Shown here: one piece after another, positions 52,705-61,955 of the stretch
Layout of the letters: each line of letters starts with the position of its first letter
Position numbering within the stretch: the stretch's first letter is position 1
DNA from: Verrucomicrobiaceae bacterium
Lineage (GTDB): Bacteria > Verrucomicrobiota > Verrucomicrobiia > Verrucomicrobiales > Verrucomicrobiaceae
Length of the DNA: 64,000 nt
Direction: 5' to 3'
Assembly (NCBI GenBank): GCA_015075365.1
Contig: JABTUN010000002.1
Span: 1,116,001 to 1,180,000 of the forward strand
Notes under the pieces: model-generated
Seen by the model: the letters and a program-made list of their open reading frames with translations, nothing else
Told to the model about the DNA's origin: nothing
The model's database searches: none
Translations under genes and position numbers: made by a program

Positions 52705-54210
52705 TCACTTCGCCATCGCTTTGATCTCCGCCTCGCTCAGCACGCGGTCCCACAGCGCGAACTCGTCCATCGTGCCGCTGAGGTGGCGGATGGCGACGTT
52801 GGTGGTGCGGCGGTCGTTCCAGTTGCCGAGTTCGGCGATGCCGGGTTTGAGCGGCGAAGGGTCTTTGAGGCGGATTTTGGCGAGGAGCGAGCCATTCGCG
52901 TAATGACGCACTTCCTTGGCCTGCGGATCGAAAACGACGGCGAGGTGCATCCAGCGGCCGAAGCGCTCCGGCGTGAAAAACAGCTCGGTGTCGCAGTCCT
53001 GATGGCTCTGGCCGACGATGCCGGCGACGCCGAGGCGGATGCGGCCCTCGTGCGTGATCTGCCAGTGGATTTTGCGGTCGCCCCAGCCCTCGGACATGAA
53101 GAGCGAGTTCAAGGAGCGGTCGAGGCCGTTGATGCGCACCCACATGGCCATGGTGAGCGCCTTCGCCTCGGCGGGAGCGCTGAGGCGCACGCGGTCGCTG
53201 ACGTTGCGGAAGTCCAGCGCACGCTTTTCCTGCCAGCGACCGGTGGTCCATGAGGCACCGACGATGCTGCCGTCCTCGCCTTGAGCGGCTTGATTGCGCA
53301 GCGAGCGGGCGGCTTCGTCGTCCTGGAAGTCGAAGTGGAGCTTCAGGCTCGGATCGTTCTTCAAAAGGGCGCTTTGAGCCTGCCAGCGCTCGAACTGCGA
53401 GCGATCCGACAAGGCGGTGCGGACATTGATCTCATTCAGCGAGGCAAAGCTGGAGGCATTCGCGGCGAGCGGTTGCGATTCGGCGGCGAAGGCCATCGCT
53501 TGGCCTTCTTTGAGCGACTTCATCGACTCGGCGGCCTGATGCAGCTCGACCTCGCCTTTAAAGACATGAACCTCGGCGCTCGCATCGCTCACATCGAGGC
53601 CGAATTCGGTGCCGAGATCGACGATGGTGCCTTTCGGGGTGTTGATGCGGAAACCTTTGGCCTGCGGCGGCACGTTCGCGCTGAGCTTGCCACGCGTGCA
53701 GGTGGCCTCGCCGCTGGAGATGAGCTGGAGCTCGGCGGGGCCTTCGATCAAGACGCGGGCGCCTTGATAAAACTCGATCTGCGCGATGCCGGACTTCAGT
53801 TTGAGCAGTCCGGGCGAAAGCGGTGTGCCCGGCGCGATGGCGGCGGACTCCCATTCGAGATTCACGCCGCGTGTGAGCACCGCGACGGAGGCCGTGGTGT
53901 CCTCGGTGGCCGGTCTTGGCAGTGAAAGCACCAGCCACGTGCCTGCGAGCGCAAGACAGGCCGCCATCGCCGCGACGGTGGTGACGGTGGCGAAGGTGAA
54001 GCGGTGTCGCGGCACCAACGCGGGCTGGATGACCTTGCCCGGCACGGCGAGCGGCTTCGTGGCTCGGAGCATCGCGTCCATTTCGAAGTGCTGGAGCAGT
54101 TTGGAGCCGAGTTGCGGCTCGTTTTGCAACAGCGTGTGAAGTTCCTCCGCCTCGGCATCGGTGAGCGTGCCTTCGAGGTAGTGCTGGATGAGCGTGTCGG
54201 CGTCAGGCAT
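52705..54210 (-). CDS. FecR-type anti-sigma-like membrane protein with LamG domain
   Basis: A 501-residue protein. The first 45 residues (DTLIQHYLEGTLTDAEAEEL) resemble the zinc-free anti-sigma N-terminus that binds ECF sigma factors. A membrane segment lies at about 73-95 (TTVAAMAACLALAGTWLVLS). The FecR domain follows (RVLIEGPAELQLISSGEATC, INTPKGTIVDLGTEFGLDVS), and residues 290-500 form a LamG/concanavalin-like domain (RALDFRNVSDRVRLSAPAEA). It probably relays an outside carbohydrate-like signal to the sigma factor, whose gene overlaps it by 8 nt. Confidence 0.87.
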   Translation of the reverse strand: MPDADTLIQHYLEGTLTDAEAEELHTLLQNEPQLGSKLLQHFEMDAMLRATKPLAVPGKVIQPALVPRHRFTFATVTTVAAMAACLALAGTWLVLSLPRPATEDTTASVAVLTRGVNLEWESAAIAPGTPLSPGLLKLKSGIAQIEFYQGARVLIEGPAELQLISSGEATCTRGKLSANVPPQAKGFRINTPKGTIVDLGTEFGLDVSDASAEVHVFKGEVELHQAAESMKSLKEGQAMAFAAESQPLAANASSFASLNEINVRTALSDRSQFERWQAQSALLKNDPSLKLHFDFQDDEAARSLRNQAAQGEDGSIVGASWTTGRWQEKRALDFRNVSDRVRLSAPAEAKALTMAMWVRINGLDRSLNSLFMSEGWGDRKIHWQITHEGRIRLGVAGIVGQSHQDCDTELFFTPERFGRWMHLAVVFDPQAKEVRHYANGSLLAKIRLKDPSPLKPGIAELGNWNDRRTTNVAIRHLSGTMDEFALWDRVLSEAEIKAMAK

Positions 54211-54736
54211 GGGCGTGGCCTCCGTGGTTGAGGTTTTGTTCGATGCACTCGCGCAGCTTTTCCCGCACGCGGGAGAGGGCGCGGCAGACGGTGTCGGCCT
54301 TCATCTGAATCTGCTCGGCGATCTGCGGCGTGCCGACATCGTCGTAATAATAGAGCTCCACGAGCTCGCGGCTCTTCTGCGGCAGCTTTTGCAGGCAGGT
54401 GCGCAGCACGCGGACCTCGTCCTCGTAGCGCGGCGGCGTCTCGCGCTCCTCCGCGAGTTGGCGGATGTGATCGGCGAGCTTTTGCACCACGTCCGGCTGC
54501 TGACGCGTGCGCTCCCGCCACAGCCGCATGGCGATGTGGCGCGTCATCGTGGCCAAAAGCGGCCTCGCATCGCTGCTAAGGTCCCATTTCGACTCCTTCG
54601 CCATGAATTCGAGGAAGACCTGCTGCGTGATGTCCTCCATCAGGCCCGGCCAGGGAGCATACTTGAGCGCCACGCCCTTCACAAAGTCGTGATGGGCGAG
54701 GAAAACCTGCGCAGCGTGGGTTTCGGCGATGTTCAT
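54203..54736 (-). CDS. ECF-type RNA polymerase sigma factor
   Basis: A 177-residue sigma-70 family protein. Region 2 is HHDFVKGVALKYAPWPGLME and DITQQVFLEFMAKE; region 4 is LRTCLQKLPQKSRELVELYY and VGTPQIAEQIQMKADTVCRA. It resembles the Rhodopirellula/Verrucomicrobium subgroup of ECF factors. ATG at 54736 is chosen because the in-frame ATG at 54757 lies within a promoter-like motif shared with two other genes. The 3' end overlaps the FecR-LamG gene, the expected sigma/anti-sigma pairing. Confidence 0.9.
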   Translation of the reverse strand: MNIAETHAAQVFLAHHDFVKGVALKYAPWPGLMEDITQQVFLEFMAKESKWDLSSDARPLLATMTRHIAMRLWRERTRQQPDVVQKLADHIRQLAEERETPPRYEDEVRVLRTCLQKLPQKSRELVELYYYDDVGTPQIAEQIQMKADTVCRALSRVREKLRECIEQNLNHGGHAHA

Positions 54737-54752
54737 GCGGTTCCGACTATCT

Positions 54753-54776
54753 CGCATGAGGCGGACAAACCGGACA
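54753..54776 (-). promoter_or_regulatory. Promoter-like motif TGTCCG...CTCATGCG before the ECF sigma gene
   Basis: TGTCCGGTTT and CTCATGCGAG on the minus strand with the same offset as at 39596 and 51973. Its position immediately before the sigma gene suggests autoregulation. It lies in the 54-nt gap after the giant gene. Confidence 0.55.
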
Positions 54777-54790
54777 GGAAAATCAGCGCT

Positions 54791-57700
54791 TCAGTTCATC
54801 ACCACGCGCACCCGGTAAAACGCGGGCACTCCAGGAACAGGTGATTCGACGCTCATCACGCGCACGCTTCCAGTTCCTTCGCTGATCGTGGCCGTGCCGG
54901 TCGGCTGAGCACCGTCGATGCTGGTGGCCAGGGGAGTCCACGTGATAAAGTCGTGGGTTCGCTCGACGATGAGGGTGACGCCACGGGTGGCGCTGTTGCG
55001 TGTGAGCGTGAGCCGGGCAGTACCGCCCGTGATTTGCAGGCTCAGCGGGGCAATGTCGCCGCTGCCAAGGGCGAATTCGAGGAGATTGGGCAGGCCGTTT
55101 CCATTCGCGTCGCCTTGTGGATCGGCTGTTCCGGCATGTACAAGCTGCGCAGGCGTCAGGTTTGCGACGAGCCAGTCGTCAAAGCTTTCTCCTGGCTGAT
55201 GCGCCGCGTCCACGCTATCGCCCAGCGCGTTTTCCAGAGCGGTGCCGGCGAGCTGGGCCAAAGCGCCGCCCGGACCTGTGACTGGCAAGCTTTGCAGCGC
55301 CGCGGGCGTGATGGCGGCATCCGGGCGGCGGAGGCGGAAATAGCCGGCATCGGCCACGAGGTCGGGATTGCCACCCGTGTTCACGGTGCGGTTGTGGTGG
55401 AATGGATTCTGCGCGGAGGCGGAGGCCCAGTCCGTGTAGGTGGTGATGCCGACCTGGAGCGTGGCGGGCATGTCATTGCGCGTGAAGCGGTTTTCGATGA
55501 TCCACGGGCCGCCTTCGCCATGACGACGCAAAACCACGAAGACATTGCCAGAGCGCACGACTTGGAGCGTGACGAGGTCCGTGTTCGCGGGGATGCCGTT
55601 TTGGGTGGCGTAGAGGGTGGAGACGCCATTAAGGGTGGTCTTCACCTCATTATACCAGGTGTCGGGCACATTGCCCCACGTGGCCGCATCGGCGTAGCCG
55701 TAGGAGAGGAAGATGTAGTTCTCCGAATTCGGCGTCCAAGGGGTGGTGTAGCCGCTGGGCGGCCAGGGCAGCACGACGCCGGGGCCGGGATCGGGGTTCG
55801 GCGCGGCATTGGTGAATCCACGCGGCGTGCGCACCATGATGCCGCCGAGGCTGTAGCTGGAGGTGGGTCGTCCGGGCAGCCCGCCACGACGCGCGGCATG
55901 CATGCGCATCGTCACCACGAAGTCGCCTGTGACATTTTTGAAGGCATACGCGCCGGTGTAGGGCTGGTACCAACTGCTCGCGTATGGCACGAGCCGCATG
56001 TGGCCGTCGCGGCTGGTGTCAATGTCCCACACCTCCAGCTTGTCCGCGCCGGTCCAGCCTTCGAAGAGGTAATTGCGCTGCCAATCCGTGAGCGTGGCCG
56101 CGTCTTCAAACTCATCCGAGAGCGGCGCGAGGTCGTCATCCACCGGCGGCGAGTAAGTGACGGAGGCGATGTTGGACGCATTGTTCGGCTCGCCATCGCT
56201 CACAGCCGTGACGCGCGCGGCGGGAAGCTGAGCGGAAACGACACCCGCCGTGTAACCGGCGATGCGCAGACGATACTGCGTGCCTTCCACGAGCGTCATG
56301 AGCAGGGCGTGCGTGCCGCTGTGCGTGAAATCATCCACTGTCAGGCCCGTGACTGGTTCAGAAAAGGTCGCGTCAAACTCCACATATGGACGGGCGCTGT
56401 CCGCCTGCTGTCCCGGTGCCAGCGCGATGTTCACCGTGGGGCCGACGGGCGGGCTGTAAAGCTGTGCCACCTCGCTTGGTGACAAAGCACGGCGATAAAT
56501 GCGCAGGTCGTCAAGCTGGCCGTTCCACGAGTTGCCACCGAGTGTGGTGTCGCCGATGCGCAGCAGGCCGGGCGTGGTGCCACCGGGGCCGGTGTTGAAC
56601 TGGTTGAACAGCGTGCCGTCATCGTAATAGACGCGTGTGCGCCAGGTGCCCGCGTCGTTGAAGCTGGTCATCGTCAGGAGATGCCACTGGCCGTCGTTCA
56701 GCGCGGGCGTGGTGGCGAGCTGGCCGCCAAACTGCCCGCCATTCGCGCCCTGGACATTCGTCAGCGGGTTCGTCGCCCACAGGCGCATCTGCGTATAGCC
56801 GCTGATCTGTCCGTCATCCTTGCCGATGATCGTGCGATAGCCGCCCACGAAGGTGCTGCGCACCCAGACGGAAACCGTGAAGGCATCGCCGCGCGGAACA
56901 AAGTCCAAGTCACCTTGATTCGCGGGGAAGAAGCGGTTCAACGTCGCGCTCGCATCCGCCGGACCATAAGCGCCGCCGAAACGCCCGCCCGGAACCCAGT
57001 GCGCGTTGCCCACCGTGGTCGCGTGGTTGTTGCCTGTGGCGGCGCTGTCCCACACCTGCGTGCCGCCGCCTTCGTCAAAGGTGTAGTGCAGGATGAGATC
57101 AGGATCGTTCACAAAGCCGCCCGCAGGCTGCACATCGAGCTGCAATTCACGCGAGGCGCTGCCAGAGCTGTCACTGACTTGCGCGGTGAAAATCGCGCGT
57201 GCCGGAGCATTCACGGTGCCACTGAGCACGCCGCCGCTGCTCAGGCTCATGCCGAGAGGCAAAACACCGCCTGTAATGCTCCAGTCGCGTGTGCCAACCC
57301 CGCCTGCGGCGGCCAGATTCGTGCTGTAAGCCGCGCCCACGGTCGCCACCGGCAGCGAGGTCGTGACCACGCTCAGCGCGTCATTCACCGTGACCTGCGC
57401 GGGGGTCGTGGTCACATCGCCATGCGCATTGGTGACCTCCACCGTGTAGCTGCCAGCATCGCCAGCGTTCACACTGGCGATGTACAGCTCCGGGCTGTTG
57501 GTGCCGACCACCGTCACTCCGCGACGCCACACAAAATCAAACGGCCCCGTGCCGCTCACGGCCACGACGAAATGCAGCGCGTTCCCCACGGCCAATGTGA
57601 TGTCCGCAGGCTCGCTGACGATGGCCGGTGCCTGCGGTGAAGGCGCATCCGGCGGCGGCAACGGCACGCCAGCGGCGTCACGTCCGTCAATCTCCCGCAC

Positions 57701-60700
57701 ATAGGCCAGCAGGTTGTCGCGTTCACCCGACGGCAGGCTTTCCACCACACGATGCGGCTGCGCGATGGCGAGCTGCGAGGCGTTCGCGACGAGGATGCCA
57801 TTCAAAAAGAGATCCCCATTGCCGCGCAGCACTTCGATGATGTTGTCCGTGCCCGCGTTCAGCGGAGCCTCGATCACCAGCCAGCGCCAACCGCTGACCT
57901 GCCAGCCATTGTCCGGGAACTGCCGCTCCACGCCGATGGTCTGCTGCGCGCCGTTGATGCTCACATGCGCGGTGCCCCCGCCATATTGCCGCGCGTAGCG
58001 CAGCGCGATGCGCGCCATGCCACCCGTGCCGCCGTCCACATTGGTGAAACGCACGCCAGACACGCCGTCCGTGCCGCCGAGGAAGGCCGCGGAGCCATTG
58101 AAGTAACCGCGATTGAATCCACCGCCGCCCTGGGCTGGATCGTCATTGAACGGGCCCGTGCCACCACCAAAAAACTCACCCGCCGCGCCTGGGAGCCACA
58201 AACCGCCCGCATAGTTGAAGACACCGCCAAGTGTCTCCGCCTGGCCATGATGCAGATAGACCCGCGAGGCATGCAGGCCGTGGAGACTTGGTGTGTCAAT
58301 GCCGGGCAGCACCGCTCCAAGCCGCGCGCCGCTGAGCGCGGACTGCGTGCCCACGTTCATGAGCACGTTGTTCGTGAAGCTCGTGCCGCTGTGGCATGTG
58401 GCGCAGTTTTGCGCGGTGAAAACGGCCTGTCCGGCCACGGCAGCGGCGGTGAGCGTTCCATTCGCATTTCGATGCGGACTGCGCGGCGTGTGCTCGGGCG
58501 TCAAAGAGGACACATAGGCCGCCAGGGCATCGAGATCGGCGCTGAGGCCGGTCTTGCCGCTCGCGGGCGATGGATGCTGCCCGGCGAACTGCTGCGGAGT
58601 GAGATTCAAAAAGCCCGTGCCGCCGAAGGGGCCGCGGATGTCGTGCTCGAAGTCCTGAATCTCGTCAAAGTTCCCGCTCCAATGAACCGCGCCATGCCCC
58701 AGGCCGCTGCGACCACGCAGATCGGTGGTGCGGCGCAGTCCTTCGCCGCGGCCGGTGAAGTCCCACACGCGCCCGTCGTGGCCGCCGTCAATGTGACATG
58801 TCGCGCAGGAGATGTAGCTGTCCGCGCTCATGCGTGGATCGGCGGCGTTGTAGAAGATTTGTTTGCCGAGCAACACGCCCGCGGTGAGCAGCTCGGTGTC
58901 CACCGCCGGAGTGGTGGCGACCAGTGGCAGCGAGGTTTGATTTTGCAGCAGGAGCGGCGCGGCGTTCCGCACTGTCACACTGCGGCCCATGAAGTCCTGC
59001 GTGAAGAGCCGGTTTGATGTTCCATCCATCAAAACACCCTGCGGCACCAGTCCGGTGCCGACTTCAAACGCGATGACCGCCGGCTGCGTGATCATGGAGC
59101 CTTGAACGATCTGCTCCGTCAGCGGCGCGAGGTTCAGCGCGTCCATGCCGACCACGCGGTTGTTCCCCTGATGCGTCACGAGCAGCATGTCCCCCAGCGG
59201 CGTGTAAGTCACCGCGCTGGGGCTGTCGCTGTTGTCAAAGTCACGGCGCGAGTGCGGGATCTCGGCGTTGCTGTTCAAATCGAGGAACGAAATGACCGCG
59301 CGTACGGTCGTCTCATGCGTGAGATTGCCCACACCGAAGAAGGTGCCGCGCAGGGTGTTGTCCTGCTTGCTCACGATAGCCGCCCGCGTGCCATCCGGCG
59401 AGATGGCGATGCCCGCGAGGTAGTTCGGCACACCCGCCGCGCGGTCGCCGCCATCGAGCGTGTTCGCCGAGCTGAGCGTGAAGGTCCGGACCACCGCCAG
59501 CGAGGCATTGAACTCCCGCACCTCCGCGTGCAACTCCGCTGAAACGAAGCGCGTGACCAGCACGCGCGAGCCGTCCGCGCTGATGGCGATGGCACGCGGT
59601 GTGTCCAGGCCCGTCACCGTCAGCGGCGCATCACCCGGAGCCGCCGCCGAGTAGCGATGCACCTGCCCGGAACCGAACATCGTGACATAAAGCAGCGAGC
59701 CTTCCGGCGAGGGCGCGATGCCATGCGGCGCGGAGCCGTAGGCCAGCGGGATCGTCGCATGAGCGCTGCCATCGGCATTCAACACGCGGATTTCATCGCT
59801 ATCATGGCACGTCACCCAGTAGCGCCCGTTCACATCCCGCGCGATGCCGCGCGGGTCGGCACCGACGGCATATTCGTCTTCTTTTGTGCCGGTGACGGCA
59901 TTGACCACGGTGACCGTATTGGCGTCTGGATTGACGCTCCACACTCGCCGCGTGCCCGCGTCATCCCCCACGGCCAGCGTGCTGCTTTGCGTCGGACGCG
60001 GTCCGGCAGGTGGTGGTGTGATGACCAGCAGCCGCAGCGAGCCGTGGACGATGCTGCCATGTCCGTCCCGCACCTGCACCAGCACGCGCGGGCGGCCGGC
60101 GCTCGTGTAGGTGTGGCTGGCGAAGTTGTCCGTGTCCCAGTCCGACCAGGTGCCGTCAAAGTTGAAGCGATACTCCAACACCGGATCCCCCGTGGCCGCC
60201 ACGGTCACCGTCACCTGCTGACTGGGCGCGGGTTGATACGCATCCGCCGTCACACTGCCGATCACAGGCGGCGCGGTGGCATTGATCCCGCCACCAGTGG
60301 CAAAGCGGAACGAGTACGGCTCGATGTAGTTCCCCGCCGCGTCGCGAAAGCCGGTCTCCGTGCCCGGATCACTCAAAAAGTCCACCTGATACGTCGTGTC
60401 CGCCGCCAGCCCGGCATCCGGCGTGAAGGTCAGCACGCCCGCGAAGTCGTGGATGAGAAAGCCGGGCACAAACGCGCCCAGCACATCCCCTTCCCCCACG
60501 GGGCGCACGGTGAAGTCAATGCCGTTGCGCGGACCGCCCGCGCGCGAGTGCTCATGCAGCAGGAAGCTCAGCGGCGCGTGGCGCGGGTAATTCACGCGAT
60601 TCGTCTGCGGGATGTGGTAGCTCACCTGCGGCGGCGCGGTGTCCGGCTCCTGCTGATGCACCCACACGCCCAGGCCCTGATTGGTCCCCGGAATAGGATA

Positions 60701-61897
60701 ACCGCCCGTGAGCCACAGATTCCCCAACGGCAGCGACATTTGCGAGGTGTCCACGCCCACGATGGCCCCGCCCGGCAGCGCGGGCGCTCCCGGCGGGCGC
60801 GGCGGATTTGTTTCGTTCAAGCTCAGCACGATCGGGTTCGCATCGCCCGCAAGGAAGCGCGTCATGTCCACCTTGCGGTTGTGGATGAAGCCGAAGTTGT
60901 CCTGATACACCGGATAGGAGGCGTTCGTGAAATTCGGCACCGTCAGGCTCGCCGCCACATGCACGGAGCCATCCCCCGCCGGGTCCGCAGCCTGCGTGAT
61001 GTCCGCGCCGATGAGGATGTCCGTCGTCGAGCCGATCACATAAAGCCCCGTGCCATCGCTGAACAAGTTCGGCCAGTAGCCCTGGAAGCCGCCATCCAGC
61101 GAGCCGACAAAGTGCGGTGTGATGGAGCGGTTCGCGCGCACCGGGTCATCAAAGTTGTGATACTCCAGGCGATACACCACCACGCCGTCATGCCCCGCCA
61201 CGCCGCTGCGCGCCATGATCAGCAGATCGCCAAAGAGCATCGGATGCCAGTCCCCGCCGCCGAACTGGCCCACATGATCCAGGCTGGCCACCGTGTTGAA
61301 AGCGACAAAGCCCGAGCCCGTCAGGTAGGCCTGGCGGATGTCAATGTTCGCGTCCGGCGAGTTGTACCACAGCGCGTTCACCTCCCACGGCCCCGCCATG
61401 CTGCCGCGGTCGTAGCCGATGGGCACCTGGCTGAGCTGCGGGATGCCGTTCGTGCCGCCGCGCTCCACCAGCCCGCCGAAGCCCTGCACCCGCATCACCT
61501 GCGGCAGCAGCAGGGAGTCCCACTGCATCGTGCCATGTGCATGCACGCCCACATTGCCGAAGTACCAAAAGTCACCCTCATACGCCAGCCCGAAGTCCGA
61601 GGGGAAGCGTCGCACCGGGTTCGCCGGATCGGCGATGTCATACACGCGCATCAGCCAGTCCGAGCCGTCCCGCGATCCCGGCTGCTCCGCGCCCACGATG
61701 ATCCACCCGTTGAGGTAATTGATCGAAGTCGTCCGCCCGATCGGCTCTGATCCGTTCGAAATGGGATGTGAAAGCAGCGTGCCCGGCGCCTCCGGGCGGT
61801 AGGCGTTGTTGAAGCCCGTCGTCGTCACCGGCTGCGCGAGCAGCGGCACCGTCAGAGCAAGGCAAACAAGGGCGATTTTCGAGAAAAGAGGGGGCAT
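54791..61897 (-). CDS. Giant secreted multidomain protein with di-haem (CxxCH) region, propeller, Ig-like and LamG domains
   Basis: A 2368-residue exported protein (signal LVCLALTVPLLAQP). In order: a propeller-like choice-of-anchor region, an SbsA/Big_5-like domain (about 470-545), a PKD-like domain (about 560-640), and a YVTN-like propeller (about 650-1000). A cytochrome-peroxidase/MauG-like part has SCATCHIDGGHDGRVWDF near 1034 and NCATCHSGTSF near 1167. Ig-like domains follow (about 1420-1590), then LamG (about 1600-1815), and a C-terminal verrucomicrobial tail (NGLPNLLEFALGSGDIAPL). It probably acts at the cell surface in oxidation or adhesion. It lies directly upstream of the sigma/FecR pair on the same strand. 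Confidence 0.87.
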   Translation of the reverse strand: MPPLFSKIALVCLALTVPLLAQPVTTTGFNNAYRPEAPGTLLSHPISNGSEPIGRTTSINYLNGWIIVGAEQPGSRDGSDWLMRVYDIADPANPVRRFPSDFGLAYEGDFWYFGNVGVHAHGTMQWDSLLLPQVMRVQGFGGLVERGGTNGIPQLSQVPIGYDRGSMAGPWEVNALWYNSPDANIDIRQAYLTGSGFVAFNTVASLDHVGQFGGGDWHPMLFGDLLIMARSGVAGHDGVVVYRLEYHNFDDPVRANRSITPHFVGSLDGGFQGYWPNLFSDGTGLYVIGSTTDILIGADITQAADPAGDGSVHVAASLTVPNFTNASYPVYQDNFGFIHNRKVDMTRFLAGDANPIVLSLNETNPPRPPGAPALPGGAIVGVDTSQMSLPLGNLWLTGGYPIPGTNQGLGVWVHQQEPDTAPPQVSYHIPQTNRVNYPRHAPLSFLLHEHSRAGGPRNGIDFTVRPVGEGDVLGAFVPGFLIHDFAGVLTFTPDAGLAADTTYQVDFLSDPGTETGFRDAAGNYIEPYSFRFATGGGINATAPPVIGSVTADAYQPAPSQQVTVTVAATGDPVLEYRFNFDGTWSDWDTDNFASHTYTSAGRPRVLVQVRDGHGSIVHGSLRLLVITPPPAGPRPTQSSTLAVGDDAGTRRVWSVNPDANTVTVVNAVTGTKEDEYAVGADPRGIARDVNGRYWVTCHDSDEIRVLNADGSAHATIPLAYGSAPHGIAPSPEGSLLYVTMFGSGQVHRYSAAAPGDAPLTVTGLDTPRAIAISADGSRVLVTRFVSAELHAEVREFNASLAVVRTFTLSSANTLDGGDRAAGVPNYLAGIAISPDGTRAAIVSKQDNTLRGTFFGVGNLTHETTVRAVISFLDLNSNAEIPHSRRDFDNSDSPSAVTYTPLGDMLLVTHQGNNRVVGMDALNLAPLTEQIVQGSMITQPAVIAFEVGTGLVPQGVLMDGTSNRLFTQDFMGRSVTVRNAAPLLLQNQTSLPLVATTPAVDTELLTAGVLLGKQIFYNAADPRMSADSYISCATCHIDGGHDGRVWDFTGRGEGLRRTTDLRGRSGLGHGAVHWSGNFDEIQDFEHDIRGPFGGTGFLNLTPQQFAGQHPSPASGKTGLSADLDALAAYVSSLTPEHTPRSPHRNANGTLTAAAVAGQAVFTAQNCATCHSGTSFTNNVLMNVGTQSALSGARLGAVLPGIDTPSLHGLHASRVYLHHGQAETLGGVFNYAGGLWLPGAAGEFFGGGTGPFNDDPAQGGGGFNRGYFNGSAAFLGGTDGVSGVRFTNVDGGTGGMARIALRYARQYGGGTAHVSINGAQQTIGVERQFPDNGWQVSGWRWLVIEAPLNAGTDNIIEVLRGNGDLFLNGILVANASQLAIAQPHRVVESLPSGERDNLLAYVREIDGRDAAGVPLPPPDAPSPQAPAIVSEPADITLAVGNALHFVVAVSGTGPFDFVWRRGVTVVGTNSPELYIASVNAGDAGSYTVEVTNAHGDVTTTPAQVTVNDALSVVTTSLPVATVGAAYSTNLAAAGGVGTRDWSITGGVLPLGMSLSSGGVLSGTVNAPARAIFTAQVSDSSGSASRELQLDVQPAGGFVNDPDLILHYTFDEGGGTQVWDSAATGNNHATTVGNAHWVPGGRFGGAYGPADASATLNRFFPANQGDLDFVPRGDAFTVSVWVRSTFVGGYRTIIGKDDGQISGYTQMRLWATNPLTNVQGANGGQFGGQLATTPALNDGQWHLLTMTSFNDAGTWRTRVYYDDGTLFNQFNTGPGGTTPGLLRIGDTTLGGNSWNGQLDDLRIYRRALSPSEVAQLYSPPVGPTVNIALAPGQQADSARPYVEFDATFSEPVTGLTVDDFTHSGTHALLMTLVEGTQYRLRIAGYTAGVVSAQLPAARVTAVSDGEPNNASNIASVTYSPPVDDDLAPLSDEFEDAATLTDWQRNYLFEGWTGADKLEVWDIDTSRDGHMRLVPYASSWYQPYTGAYAFKNVTGDFVVTMRMHAARRGGLPGRPTSSYSLGGIMVRTPRGFTNAAPNPDPGPGVVLPWPPSGYTTPWTPNSENYIFLSYGYADAATWGNVPDTWYNEVKTTLNGVSTLYATQNGIPANTDLVTLQVVRSGNVFVVLRRHGEGGPWIIENRFTRNDMPATLQVGITTYTDWASASAQNPFHHNRTVNTGGNPDLVADAGYFRLRRPDAAITPAALQSLPVTGPGGALAQLAGTALENALGDSVDAAHQPGESFDDWLVANLTPAQLVHAGTADPQGDANGNGLPNLLEFALGSGDIAPLSLQITGGTARLTLTRNSATRGVTLIVERTHDFITWTPLATSIDGAQPTGTATISEGTGSVRVMSVESPVPGVPAFYRVRVVMN

Positions 61898-61955
61898 GGC
61901 TCCTGTTTCTTGGACATCGGCGGGAGACGGTTACAGAGCGCACTCAAGTTTCTCT

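Noticed and set aside
54737..54757. Upstream in-frame start codon of the ECF sigma gene
   Set aside because: The ATG is part of the CTCATGCG block shared with two other upstream regions at fixed spacing, so it is more likely promoter sequence.
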